This document shows, one piece after another, positions 1 to 16,356 of a stretch of DNA of 64,000 bases. This DNA is from Ianthella basta (taxonomy: Eukaryota; Porifera; Demospongiae; Verongiida; Ianthellidae), in the NCBI GenBank assembly GCA_964019415.1, contig OZ025889.1, forward strand, positions 5,554,011 to 5,618,010. Reading direction: 5' to 3'. The position numbers and the translations under genes were made by a program. The notes under the pieces were generated by a model, which was not told the origin of the DNA, did not search any database, and saw nothing but the letters and a program-made list of their open reading frames with translations. Each line of letters opens with the position of its first letter. Position 1 is the stretch's first letter.

Positions 1-3000
1 CAAGATCTACCAAGATTTGGAAAGATCCACTAAGATTTGGCAAGATCTATCAAGATTTGGCAAGATCTACCAAGATTTGGCAAGATCTACTAAGATTTGG
101 CAAGATCTACTAAGATTTGGCAAGATCTACTAAGATTTGGCAAGATCTACTAAGATTTGGCAAGATCTATCAAGATTTGGCAAGATCTACTAAGATTTGG
201 CAAGATCTACTAAGATTTGGCAAGATCTACTAAGATTTGGCAAGATCTACCAAGATTTGGCAAGATCCACTAAGATTTGGCAAGATCTACCAAGATTTGG
301 CAAGATCTACTAAGATTTGGCAAGATCTACTAAGATTTGGCAAGATCTACCAAGATTTGGCAAAATCCACTAAGATTTGGCAAGATCTACCAAGATTTGG
401 CAAAATCCACTAAGATTTGGCAAGATCTACTAAGATTTGGCAAGATCTACCAAGATTTGGCAAAATCCACTAAGATTTGGCAAGATCTACCAAGATTTGG
501 CAAGATCTACTAAGATTTGGCAAGATCTACTAAGATTTGGCAAGATCTATCAAGATTTGGCAAGATCTACCAAGATTTGGCAAGATCTACTAAGTTTTGG
601 CAAGATCTACCAAGATTTGGCAAGATCCACTAAGATTTGGCAAGATCTACCAAGATTTGGCAAGATCTACTAAGATTTGGCAAGATCTACTAAGATTTGG
701 CAAGATCTACCAAGATTTGGCAAGATCCACTAAGATTTGGCAAGATCTACTAAGATTTGGCAAGATCTACTAAGATTTGGCAAGATCTACTAAGATTTGG
801 CAAGATCTACTAAGATTTGGCAAGATCTACCAAGATTTGGCAAGATCCACTAAGATTTGGCAAGATCTACTAAGATTTGGCAAGATCTACTAAGATTTGG
901 CAAGATCTACTAAGATTTGGCAAGATCTACTAAGATTTGGCAAGATCTACTAAGATTTGGCAAGATCTACCAAGATTTGGCAAGATCCACTAAGATTTGG
1001 CAAGATCTACCAAGATTTGGCAAGATCTACTAAGATTTGGCAAGATCTACTAAGATTTGGCAAGATCTACTAAGATTTGGCAAGATCTACCAAGATTTGG
1101 CAAGATCCACTAAGATTTGGCAAGATCTACCAAGATTTGGCAAGATCTACTAAGATTTGGCAAGATCTACTAAGATTTGGCAAGATCTACCAAGATTTGG
1201 CAAGATCCACTAAGATTTGGCAAGATCTACTAAGATTTGGCAAGATCTACTAAGATTTGGCAAGATCTACTAAGATTTGGCAAGATCTACTAAGATTTGG
1301 CAAGATCTACTAAGATTTGGCAAGATCTATCAAGATTTGGCCCGATCTACCAAGTATTGGCAAGATCTACCAAGATTTGGCAAGATCTACTAAGATTTGG
1401 CAAGATCTACCAAGATTTGGCAAGATCTATCAAGATTTGTCAAGATCTATCAAGATTTGGCAAGATCTACTACGATTTGGCAAGATCTATCAAGATTTGG
1501 CAAGATCTATCAAGATTTGGCAAGATCTACCAAGATTTGGCAAGATCTATCAAGATTTGGCAAGATCTACCAAGATTTGGCAAGATCTACTAAGATTTGG
1601 CAAGATCTACTACGATTTGGCAAGATCTATCAAGATATGGCAAGATCTACTAAGATTTGGTAGGATCTACTAAGATTTGGCAAGATCTACTAATATTGGG
1701 CAAGATCTACCAAGATTTAGCAAGATCTATCAAGATTTGGCAAGATCCACCAAGTATTGGCAAGATCTACTAAGATTTGGCAAGATCTACCAAGATTTGG
1801 CAAGATCTACCAAGATCTGTCAAGATCTATCAAGATTTGTCAAGATCTATCAAGATTTGGCAAGATCTACTACGATTTGGCAAGATCTACCAAGATTTGG
1901 TAAGATGCACTAAGATTTGGCAAGATCTACCAAGATTTGGCAAGATCTACCAAGATTTGGCAAGATCTACTAAGATTTGGCAAGATCTACCAAGATTTAA
2001 CAAGATCTACTAAGATTTGGCAAGATCTACTAAGATTTGGCAAGATCTAATAAGATTTGGCAAGATCTATCAAGATTTGGCAAGATCTACCAAGATTTGG
2101 CAAGATCTACTAAGTTTTGGCAAGATCTATCAAGATTTGGCAAGATCTATCAAGATTTGGCAAGATCTATCAAGATTTGGCAAGATCTACCAAGATTTGG
2201 CAAGATCTACTAAGATTTGGCAAGATCTACTAAGATTTGGCAAGATCTACCAAGATTTGGCAAGATCCACTAAGATTTGGCAAGATCTACTAAGATTTGG
2301 CAAGATCTACCAAGATTTGGCAAGATCTACTAAGATTTGGCAAGATCTACCAAGATTTGGCAAGATCCACTAAGATTTGGCAAGATCTACTAAGATTTGG
2401 CAAGATCTACTACGATTTGGCAAGATCTACTAAGATTTGGCAAGATCTACTAATATTTGGCAAGATCTACTAAGATTTGGCAAGATCTATCAAGATTTGG
2501 CCAGATCTACCAAGTATTGGCAAGATCTACCAAGATTTGGCAAGATCTACTAAGATTTGGCAAGATCTACCAAGATTTGGCAAGATCTATCAAGATTTGT
2601 CAAGATCTATCAAGATTTGGCAAGATCTACTAAGATTTGGCAAGATCTATCAAGATTTGGCAAGATCTATCAAGATTTGGCAAGATCTACCAAGATTTGG
2701 CAAGATCTATCAAGATTTGGCAAGATCTACCAAGATTTGGCAAGATCTACTAAGATTTGGCAAGATCTACTACGATTTGGCAAGATCTATCAAGATATGG
2801 CAAGATCTACTAAGATTTGGCAAGATCTACTAAGATTTGGAAGGATCTACTAATATTGGGCAAGATCTACCAAGATTTGGCAAGATCTACTAAGATTTAA
2901 CAAGATCTACCAAGATTTGGCAAGATCCACTAAGATTTGGTAAGATCTATCAAGATTTGGCAAGATCCACTAAGATTTGGCAAGATCTACCAAGATTTGG

Positions 3001-6000
3001 CAAGATCTACTAAGATTTGGCAAGATCTACTAAGATTTGGCAAGATCTACCAAGATTTGGCAAAATCCACTAAGATTTGGCAAGATCTACCAAGATTTGG
3101 CAAGATCTACCAAGATTTGGCAAGATCTACCAAGATTTGGCAAGATCTACTAAGATTTGGCAAGATCTATCAAGATTTGGCAAGATCTACCAAGTATTGG
3201 CAAGATCTACCAAGATTTGGCAAGATCTACTAAGATTTGGAAAGATCTACCAAGATTTGGCAAGATCTATCAAGATTTGTCAAGATCTACCAAGATTTGG
3301 CAAGATCTACTACGATTTGGCAAGATCTATCAAGATTTGGCAAGATCTACTACGATTTGGCAAGATCTACCAAGATTTGGCAAGATCTATCAAGATTTGG
3401 CAAGATCTACCAAGATTTGGCAAGATCTAATAAGATTTGGCAAGATCTACTACGATTTGGCAAGATCTATCAAGATATGGCTAGATCTACTAAGATTTGG
3501 AAAGATCTACTAAGATTTGGCAAGATCTACTAAGATTTGGCAAGATCTACTAATATTGGGCAAGATCTACCAAGATTTGGCAAGATCTATCAAGATTTGG
3601 CAAGATCTACCAAGATTTGGCAAGATCTACCAAGATTTGGCAAGATCTACCAAGATTTGTCAAGATCTATCAAGATTTGTCAAGATCTATCAAGATTTGG
3701 CATGATCTACTACGATTTGGCAAGATCTACCAAGATTTGGCAAGATCTATCAAGATTTGGCAAGATCTACCAAGATTTGGTAAGATCTACTAAGATTTGG
3801 CAAGATCTATCAAGATTTGGCAAGATCTACCAAGATTTGGCAAGATCTATCAAGATTTGGCAAATATCTACTAAGATTTGGCAAGATCTACTAAGATTTG
3901 GTAAGATCCACTAAGATTTGGCAAGATCTACTAAGATTTGGCAAGATCTACTAAGATTTGGCAAGATCTACTAAGATTAGGCAAGATCTACTAAGATTTG
4001 GCAAGATCTACTAAGATTTGGTAAGATCTACTAAGATTTGGCAAGATCTATCAAGATTTTGCAAGATCTACCAAGTATTGACAAGATCTACTCAGATTTG
4101 GCAAGATCTATCAAGTTTGGCAAGATCCACCAAGTATTGGCAAGATCTACTAAGATTTGGCAAGATCTATCAAGATTTGGCAAGATCTACTAAGATTTGG
4201 CAAGATCTACCAAGATTTGGCAAGATCTATCAAGATTTGGCAAGATCTACTAAGATTTGGCAAGATCTACAAAGATTTGGCAAGATCTATCAAGATTTGG
4301 CAAGATCTACTTAGATTTGGCAAGATCTACTAAGATTTGGCAAGATCTACTAAGATTTGGCAAGACCTGGCAAGATTACCAAGATTTGGCAAGATCTATC
4401 AAGATTTGGCAAGATCTACTAAGATTTGGCAAGATCTACCAAGATTTGGCAAGATCTACCAAGATTTGGCAAGATCTACTAAGATTTGGCAAGATCTACT
4501 AAGATTTGGCAAGATCTACTAAGTTTTGGCAAGATCTACTAGATTTGGCAAGATCTACCAAGATTTGGCAAGATCTACGAAGATTGGGCAAGATCTACCA
4601 AGAATTGGCAAGATCTACTAAGATTTGGCAAGATCTAATAAGATTTGGCAAGATCTATCAAGATTTGGCCAGATCTACCAAGATTTGGCAAGATCTACTA
4701 AGTTTTAGCAAGATCTATCAAGATTTGGCAAGATCTACTAAGATTTGGCAAGATCTACCAAGATTTGGCAAGATCTACCAAGATTTGGCAAGATCTACTA
4801 AGATTTGGAAATCTATCAAGATTTGGCAAGATGTACTAAGATTTGGCAAGATCTAGCAAGATTTGGCAAGATTTACCAAGATTTGGTAAGATCCACTAAG
4901 ATTTGGCAAGATCTACCAAGATTTGGCAAGATCTACTAAGATTTGGCAAGATCTACTAAGATTTGGCAAGATCTACTAAGATTTGGCAAGATCTACTAAG
5001 ATTTGGCAAGATCTACTAAGATTTGGCAAGATCTACTAAGATTTGGCAAGATCTACCAAGATTTGGCAAGATCTACTAAGATTTGGCAAGATCTACTAAG
5101 ATTTGGCAAGATCCACTAAGATTTGGCAAGATCTACTAAGATTTGGCAAGATCTACCAAGATTTGGCAAGATCTACTAATATTGGGCAAGATCTACCAAG
5201 ATATGGCAAGATCTACTAAGTCTTGGCAAGATCTATCAAGATTTGGCAAGATCTACTAAGATTTGGCAAGATCTACCAAGATTTGGCAAGATCTACTACG
5301 ATTTGGCAAGATCTACTAAGATTTGGCAAGATCTACCAAGATTTGGCAAGATCTACTAAGATTTGGCAAGATCTACCAAGATCTGGCAAGATCTACTAAG
5401 ATTTGGCAAGATCTACTAAGATTTGGCAAGATCTACTAAGATTTGGCAAGATCTACTAAGATTTGGCAAGATCTACCAAGATTTGGCAAGATCTACCAAG
5501 ATTTGGCAAGATCTACTAATATTGGGCAAGATCTACCAAGATATGGCAAGATCTATCAAGTTTTGGCAAGATCTACTAAGATTTGGCAAGATCTACTAAG
5601 TCTTGGCAAGATCTATCAAGATTTGGCAAGATCTACTAAGATTTGGCAAGATCTACCAAGATTTGGCAAGATCTACTACAATTTGGCAAGATCTACTAAG
5701 ATTTGGCAAGATCTACCAAGATTTGGCAAGATCTACTAAGATTTGGAAATCTATCAAGATTTGGCAAGATGTACTAAGATTTGGCAAGATCTAGCAAGAT
5801 TTGGCAAGATTTACCAAGATTTGGTAAGATCCACTAAGATTTGGCAAGATCTACCAAGATTTGGCAAGATCTACTAAGATTTGGCAAGATCTACTAAGAT
5901 TTGGCAAGATCTACTAAGATTTGGCAAGATCTACTAAGATTTGGCAAGATCTACTAAGATTTGGCAAGATCTACTAAGATTTGGCAAGATCTACCAAGAT

Positions 6001-8741
6001 TTGGCAAGATCTACTAAGATTTGGCAAGATCTACTAAGATTTGGCAAGATCCACTAAGATTTGGCAAGATCTACTAAGATTTGGCAAGATCTACCAAGAT
6101 TTGGCAAGATCTACTAATATTGGGCAAGATCTACCAAGATATGGCAAGATCTATCAAGTTTTGGCAAGATCTACTAAGATTTGGCAAGATCTACTAAGTC
6201 TTGGCAAGATCTATCAAGATTTGGCAAGATCTACTAAGATTTGGCAAGATCTACCAAGATTTGGCAAGATCTACTACGATTTGGCAAGATCTACTAAGAT
6301 TTGGCAAGATCTACCAAGATTTGGCAAGATCTACTAAGATTTGGCAAGATCTACTAAGATTTGGCAAGATCTACCAAGATTTGGCAAGATCTACTAAGAT
6401 TTGGCAAGATCTACTAAGATTTGGCAAGATCCACTAAGATTTGGCAAGATCTACTAAGATTTGGCAAGATCTACCAAGATTTGGCAAGATCTACTAATAT
6501 TGGGCAAGATCTACCAAGATATGGCAAGATCTATCAAGTTTTGGCAAGATCTACTAAGATTTGGCAAGATCTACTAAGTCTTGGCAAGATCTATCAAGAT
6601 TTGGCAAGATCTACTAAGATTTGGCAAGATCTACCAAGATTTGGCAAGATCTACTACGATTTGGCAAGATCTACTAAGATTTGGCAAGATCTACCAAGAT
6701 TTGGCAAGATCTACTAAGATTTGGCAAGATCTACCAAGATCTGGCAAGATCTACTAAGATTTGGCAAGATCTACTAAGATTTGGCAAGATCTACTAAGAT
6801 TTGGCAAGATCTACTAAGATTTGGCAAGATCTACCAAGATTTGGCAAGATCTACTAAGATTTGGCAAGATCTACTAAGATTTGGCAAGATCTATCAAGAT
6901 TTGGCAAGATCTACTAAGTTTTGGCAAGATCTACTAAGATTTGGCAAGATCTACTAAGATTTGGCAAGATCTACCAAGATTTGGCAAGATCTACTAAGAT
7001 TTAGCAAGATCTACTAAGATTTGGCAAGATCTACCAAGATTTGGGTAGATCTACTAAGATTTGGCAAGATCTATCAAGATTTGGCAAGATCTACCAAGAT
7101 TTGGCAAGATCTACTAAGTTTTGGCAAGATCTATCAAGATTTGGCAAGATCTACCAAGATTTGGCAAGATCTACCAAGATTTGGCAAGATCTATCAAGAT
7201 TTGGCAAGATCTACCAAGATTTGGCAAGATCTACCAAGATTTGGCAAGATCTACCAAGATTTGGCAAGATCTACCAAGATTTGGCAAGATCTACCAAGAT
7301 TTGGCAAGATCTACCAAGATTTGGCAAGATCTACCAAGATTTGGCAAGATCTACCAAGATTTGGTAAGATCTACCAAGATTTAGCAAGATGTACTAAGAT
7401 TTGGCAAGATCTACCAAGATTTGGGTAGATCTACTAAGATTTGGCAAGATCTATCAAGATTTGGCAAGATCTACTAAGATTTGGCAAGATCTACTAAGAT
7501 TTGGCAAGATCTACCAAGATTTGGCAAGATCTACCAAGATTTGGCAAGATCCACTAAGATTTGGAAAGATCTACCAAGATTTGGCAAGATCTACTAAGAT
7601 TTGGCAAGATCTACTAAGATTTGGCAAGATCTACCAAGATTTGGCAAAATCCACTAAGATTTGGCAAGATCTACTAAGATTTGGCAAGATCTACTAAGAT
7701 TTGGCAAGATCTACCAAGATTTGGCAAGATCTACTAAGATTTTGCAAGATCTACCAAGATTTGGCAAGATCCACTAAGATTTGGCAAGATCTACCAAGAT
7801 TTGGCAAGATCTACTAAGATTTGGCAAGATCTACTAAGATTTGGCAAGATCTACCAAGATTTGGCAAAATCCACTAAGATTTGGCAAGATCTACTAAGAT
7901 TTGGCAAGATCTACTAAGATTTGGCAAGATCTACCAAGATTTGGCAAGATCTACCAAGATTTGGCAAGATCTACCAAGATTTGGCAAGATCTACCAAGAT
8001 TTGGCAAAATCTATTACTATTTGGCAAGATCTACTACGATTTGGTAACATCTACTAAGATTTGGCAAGATCTACTACGATTTGGTAACATCTACTAAGAT
8101 TTGGCAAGATCTACTAAGATTTGGCAAGATCTACTAAGATTTGGCAAGATCTACTAAGATTTGGCAAGATCTACCAAGATTTGGCAAGATCTACCAAGAT
8201 TTGGCAAGATCTACTAAGATTTGGCAAGATATACTAAGATTTGGCAAGATCTACTAAGATTTGGCAAGATCTACTAAGATTTGGCAAGATTTATCAAGAT
8301 TTGGCAAGATCTACTAAGATTTGGCAAGATCTACTAAGATTTGGCAAGATCTACCAAGATTTGGCAAGATCTACTAAGATTTGGCAAGATCTACTAAGAT
8401 TTGGCAAGATCTACTAAGTATTGGCAAGATCTACTAAGTATTGGCAAGATCTACTAACATTTGGAAAGATCTACCAAGATTTGGCAAGATCTACTAAGAT
8501 TTGGCAAGATTTATCAAGATTTGGCAAGATCTACTAAGATTTGGCAAGATCTAGTAAGATTTGGCAAGATCTACTAAGATTTGGCAAGATCTACCAAGAT
8601 TTGGCAAGATCTACTAAGATTTGGCAAGATCTATCAAGATTTGGTAAGATCTACCAAGATTTGGCAAGATCTACTAAGATTTGGCAAGATCTACTAAGAT
8701 TTGGCAAGATCTACTAAGATTTGGCAAGATCTACCAAGATT
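1..8741. repeat. 20-bp satellite array with higher-order repeats
   Basis: More than 430 head-to-tail copies of a 20-bp monomer, consensus CAAGATCTACYAAGATTTGG, fill the left end and continue past it. The monomer is two related 10-mers (CAAGATCTAC and CAAGATTTGG), and almost every copy carries the palindrome AGATCT. Variants repeat in blocks, which shows higher-order structure. The stretch from 6041 recurs at 6421, a 380-bp period of 19 monomers. A marked irregular block near 4807 recurs near 5745 (about 938 bp), and a block at 1317 recurs at 2477 (1160 bp). Register breaks occur near 3863, 4115, 4366 and 4537. Open frames inside it arise because 20 is not a multiple of 3 and the T-to-C variant at monomer position 11 removes a TAA; they are not genes. 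The array ends near 8741 in unique sequence. Confidence 0.97.
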
Positions 8742-8939
8742 TTGCACTATTCCAAGGCTTGCATTATCAAGTGTTCTGGGAGCTGGCTGTATCTATGGTA
8801 AAGGTAGAGTGGCCAATACACAGCTCTAAAGGATGCATAGAGAGGAAGAATTCAGCCTAAACCAAGGCTTCTCCCCTCCCCACCCTTGTCACCTAACTGT
8901 ACCCAGCATGCACTGTGTGAGTGGGCAGGCAGCACGCAC
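8742..8939. other. Junction of the satellite with the UBXN7 intron
   Basis: Unique sequence between the last satellite monomer and the donor site of UBXN7 exon 5. No exon of UBXN7 could be recognised here, so the intron that starts at 8939 runs into the satellite, or the gene is cut off at that point. Confidence 0.6.
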
Positions 8940-10772
<1,833 letters not shown>

Positions 10773-10844
10773 TTGCAACAATTTATATTATTTACCACAC
10801 GATACTACAATACAATGACTCATTCTGTACTGCTGACGAAGAAA
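10773..10844. promoter_or_regulatory. Bidirectional promoter between UBXN7 and TAF9
   Basis: Only 72 bp separate the two start codons (UBXN7 at 10772, TAF9 at 10845). The interval must hold both 5' UTRs, or the two transcripts overlap at their 5' ends. It contains a perfect AP-1/bZIP site, TGACTCA, at 10816-10822 and an AT-rich stretch at about 10781-10793. Shared regulation is inferred from the geometry. Confidence 0.75.
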
Positions 10845-13046
<2,202 letters not shown>

Positions 13047-13608
13047 CTGGAACCAATCAACAGCACCTTGTCTGTGTTCACATACAGTCACGTTTCCACC
13101 ATCAACTCCCAATTGTGCAATAGGCTTTATGTGTGCTCAGCCTCTCCACACTTTAGTCACAGTTTATGCCTGGTACACGTCACACTGCTACGATTGTACA
13201 GTACCTTCGCTCCAATGGACCAGGCAAGAGCTTGCTTTTATGCATGGGGGTAGTGTGTACATGTGGGTATGGGACTGAAACCAAAATTTAATAATAGATT
13301 AAAGTTCATGACATCATACTCTGTCCCCTGTTTAGGGCCTTTCTGGTCTCTTGTGTCTAGCTACTTCACTTGACCAGAAGTTTCCCTGGACTGGAGCATT
13401 CCGTGCAGTTTGAGCTGTGAAGAATGTCAGATAGAAGTGCAGCACTTTCAGTCTGCTTACCCCTCCTCCATCACCCGCAGGGGGGCATAATTATGCCCTC
13501 CTGGCCTGGTGACATGATAGAGGCTGGTTTACGCGTGGTTGCCATGGCAACGGGGTATTATCTGTCCCCCCCTCACGGCCATGTGGTCAATTGCAAGCCT
13601 AACCGGGG
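13047..13608 (+). repeat. TAF9 3' UTR and duplicated 3'-flank module
   Basis: Sequence after the TAF9 stop, matched by 50987-51540 in the second copy. A sub-module from about 13390 to 13600 contains GGGGGCATAATTATGCCCTC, GGTTGCCATGGCAACGGGG and CCATGTGGTCA. It occurs again, without TAF9, at 58511-58722, and its second half weakly at 41130-41185. No clear AATAAA was seen, so the transcript end is not placed. Confidence 0.8.
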
Positions 13609-13711
13609 TTAGTCTGACGTAGCCCAGACCCACTTCCAGCCATTTTATATTGCGCAAAGCCCTTTGCGCAATATAAAATGGATGGAAGTGGGTCTGGGCT
13701 ACGTCAGACTA
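13609..13711. mobile_element. Foldback MITE, near-perfect hairpin
   Basis: Two arms of about 51 bp, starting TTAGTCTGACGTAGCCCAGA, with one mismatch and a 2-base loop at about 13660. The flanks are AACCGGGG at 13601-13608 and 13712-13719, a 7- or 8-bp target-site duplication; one A is shared, so the length is ambiguous. The duplicate locus at about 51530 has the unfilled sequence with a single copy (AACTGGGG). There is no coding capacity; the superfamily is not assigned. Confidence 0.93.
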
Positions 13712-13869
13712 AACCGGGGTGGGCTAAATCTCGGAAATCTGATGCTGTGACGTCATGGACAGCAATCCTAGGGCACACAAATGCCTGTATGAATCCGTAG
13801 CCTAGGTATACTAGACCTACCATATAGGATGGCTAAATGTATAGAAGAGACTAAAAATAAAACCAGCTC

Positions 13870-13885
13870 AAACCCTAACCCTAAT
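13870..13885. repeat. Short telomere-like CCCTAA run
   Basis: Two CCCTAA units beside the 22-bp minisatellite. The duplicate at about 51717-51734 has a comparable short run. Too short to be more than a minor interstitial telomere-like tract. Confidence 0.5.
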
Positions 13886-13906
13886 GCTAAAATCCAAGCA
13901 TGCTAA

Positions 13907-15040
13907 GCACATTGGCCGAGCGAGCTAACCCCAGTGGCCGAGCGAGCTAACCCCAGTGGCCGGGCGAGCTAACCCCAGTGGCCGGGCGAGCTAACCCCAG
14001 TGGCCGGGCGAGCTAACACCAGTGGCCGGGCGAGCTAACCCCAGTGGCCGGGCGAGCTAACCCCAGTGGCCGGGCGAGCTAACCCCAGTGGCCGGGCGAG
14101 CTAACCCCAGTGGCCGGGCGAGCTAACCCCAGTGGCCGAGCGAGCTAACCCAGTGGCGGATCCAGGGGGGGGGGCGCTGGGGGCAATTGCCCCCCCCTTT
14201 CAGTCTCCTCCATCAGAATTTTTTTCCTTGAATACTCATCCAATAGTTGAGTTAGCTCAGGAATCATTCAGAACACCTTTATTTAGTAGTTTACTGCTTT
14301 TATAGCTTATTTTCAATTGACACAGGTATTATTTAAGCCAAAACAACATCTCGCGAGCGTTAAGACGGCCATATTATCTAATCTGTGACGTCATAAAAAT
14401 GGCCGCTTGATGCATAAAATTCTGTTCATCCATTGCTATTGCTTCTTTTGCTACTGTAGTGGTACTGCAGTAACAGAAGTTGCACATTTAGGTGTAAATT
14501 TAGTCTAAGGGAAGTATCAGATAATGGATTGACAGGAAAATGACAGTTGCCAGGCTTAGCAAAGAGCCTGGAACTGTAACTACTTAGAGTCTAAAAACCC
14601 GTGTAAAATGCCCCTATTTTAAAAATTTCTCCGGGGGTGGATACCCCCCCTTTACAAATTCCTAGATCCACCACTGTAAAACCAGTGGCCGAGCGAGCTA
14701 ACCCCAGTGGTCGAGCGAGCTAACCCCAGTGGCCGCCCGAGCTAACCCCAGTGGCCGAGCGAGCTAACACCAGTGGCCGAGCGAGCTAACACCAGTGGCC
14801 GGGCGAGCTAACCCCAGTGGCCGGGCGAGCTAACCCCAGTGGCCGAGTGAGCTAACACCAGTGGCCGAGCGGGCTAACACCAGTGGCCGAGCGAGCTAAC
14901 CCCAGTGGCCGGGCGAGCTAACACCAGTGGCCGAGCGAGCTAACACCAGTGGCCGAGCGAGCTAACCCCAGTGGCCGAGGGAGCTAACCCCAGTGGCCGA
15001 GGGAGCTAACTCCAGTGGCCGAGCGGGCTAATCCCCAGTG
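13907..15040. repeat. 22-bp minisatellite, split by a transposon
   Basis: Tandem units close to CCAGTGGCCGAGCGAGCTAACC, about 11 units at 13907-14150 and about 16 at 14683-15040. Variants are CGAG or CGGG and AACCCC or AACACC. A hAT-type element interrupts the array at 14151-14676. The paralogous locus at about 51755-51825 has only about three or four units, so the array expanded, or the other contracted, after duplication. Confidence 0.95.
14151..14676. mobile_element. Non-autonomous hAT-type element
   Basis: Terminal inverted repeats are CAGTGGCGGATCCAGG on the left and, reversed, CAGTGGTGGATCTAGG on the right (two differences). This is a terminus widely seen in hAT elements. The 526 bp between have no long open frame. 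The insertion splits the 22-bp minisatellite. The flanks (AGCTAACC and TAAAACCA) do not give a clean 8-bp duplication, perhaps through mutation. Confidence 0.85.
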
Positions 15041-15195
15041 GGGTAAGCCAGATATGAGCAGAATCCAAGCGAGCCACCAGCGAGGACAGCGAGCGGTAAC
15101 GGTAATGATACCACCAAACTCAACTGCTCCCATCCTACTCTATTGCGACAACGTAGCTAAACAAGCCAGGGAAGGCAGCAAGCAGTCGACCAGAT
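15041..15195. repeat. Distal end of the TAF9-locus duplication
   Basis: Matches 51825-51973 nearly base for base (AGCAGAATCCAAGCGAGCCA onward) and diverges just after AGTCGACCA. This marks the right limit of the duplicated TAF9 segment. Confidence 0.85.
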
Positions 15196-16021
15196 AAAGG
15201 ACTGCTGTTTATGACGTCACAGCATCATTAGCGATTCCAATCCAGATTTCAAACTATTTGACTTGCACTCATTCACCGTATTACTGCACAGTACGTCTCT
15301 TTAGGAGTACAACGGTCTTTATCCCATCCAAATTGGTTAAGGTTAAGCCATACTCCGTTCTCCATTTAACCGGATGAATGACGTTTTCGTTGTACCGCCT
15401 TTGACTTAAGAAAGTATATACTTCCTGCGGAAACACGTAGGAAACACGTTCCGAACTCGTGGCTCGCGAGCTGCGCCTCGCAGTACCGTATCTTGGCCGT
15501 TTCTGGACGGATTCGGACGGGTTATGGCTCAAATTGAAGCTCTCAACAGGACGCAACGACGTTTGTCATAGGCTGTGCCACAGAAGTGAATTATAGTTTA
15601 GTAGTTTCACTTGAATCTACTTTCTCTCGGCCTTGCATAGATCCTCCAAGATTTCGAGGATCTAGCTGCGCAGAAATGTACTTTTGAAGTCTCCGTAGGA
15701 ATAAGAATATTGATGCATACACCATCACAATAGATGTATATGGGCCTTACATACAAGAGATCCTACAAAGTTCTATTTTATAATCTAGTACTAATCATTC
15801 AATTCATAATAATGACATTGTATTGCATGATCTGATCTGCATGCATGCCCAACTCTACCAGCAGACTGCAGTTCAGGCTAGGGCTACTTGTAGAGTTGCA
15901 GGGTTGACCAGGTAAGTAGTACAAGGCATAAAAAAGTTAATTGCTGGCACTAGTGCAAGGGTGTCGGGATATACCTAGCATTGGTCTGGCAGAAGTAATA
16001 ATGTGCAAATGTCGTTAAAGC
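15196..16021. other. Intergenic, no feature recognised
   Basis: No convincing exon, repeat array or TIR pair was found in this stretch. The last four bases (AAGC) are the target-site copy of the LTR element that follows. Confidence 0.5.
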
Positions 16022-16313
16022 TGTAGCGTACTGTGACATGCATGTGACCTTACCTTAGCTTACCTGTCTGTAGTCCTCATGACCACCCTGTTTACAAGTG
16101 TTTTGTTGTAATAGGTCACGATCTCTTGTGTAATTGTCACCTTTTTATCTCAGTTTCCTGTATCACCCTTTTGGTATATAATGTGCTGTTTGTAGTGGCT
16201 CAGAGAGCCATCTTGTTATTGATTCAATGTCTAACCTAAGTTGTGCTCCGTAGTAGCCGGGTAGAAGTGTTTCCTCCTTGGTTTTACATGCCAGTACGCA
16301 CTCCTCGGCTACA
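16022..16313 (+). repeat. 5' LTR
   Basis: 292 bp, TG...CA termini. It contains TATATAA at about 16174-16180, the likely core promoter of the element. Identical by eye to the 3' LTR. Confidence 0.95.
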
Positions 16314-16314
16314 T

Positions 16315-16331
16315 TGGTGACCCGAACGTCA
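16315..16331 (+). other. Primer-binding site, tRNA-Trp-like
   Basis: TGGTGACCCGAACGTCA follows the 5' LTR after a single T. It resembles the complement of the tRNA-Trp 3' end, with about three mismatches to the sequence I recall. tRNA-Trp priming is characteristic of CsRn1-type elements. Confidence 0.75.
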
Positions 16332-16356
16332 ATTTTCACAGCCGCACCCCTTCGCG

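Noticed and set aside
437-7697. Many overlapping plus-strand open frames of 60-135 codons reading MARSTKIWQDL-type repeats
   Set aside because: They are translations of the 20-bp satellite in its three frames. They exist because 20 is not a multiple of 3 and a single T/C variant removes a stop; several overlap in different frames with equal quality.
1-8741. CRISPR-like array
   Set aside because: The repeats are contiguous 20-mers without unique spacers, and the window is eukaryotic.
13870-13885. Telomere or subtelomere
   Set aside because: Only two CCCTAA units, also seen as a short run in the duplicate; no longer array supports a chromosome end.
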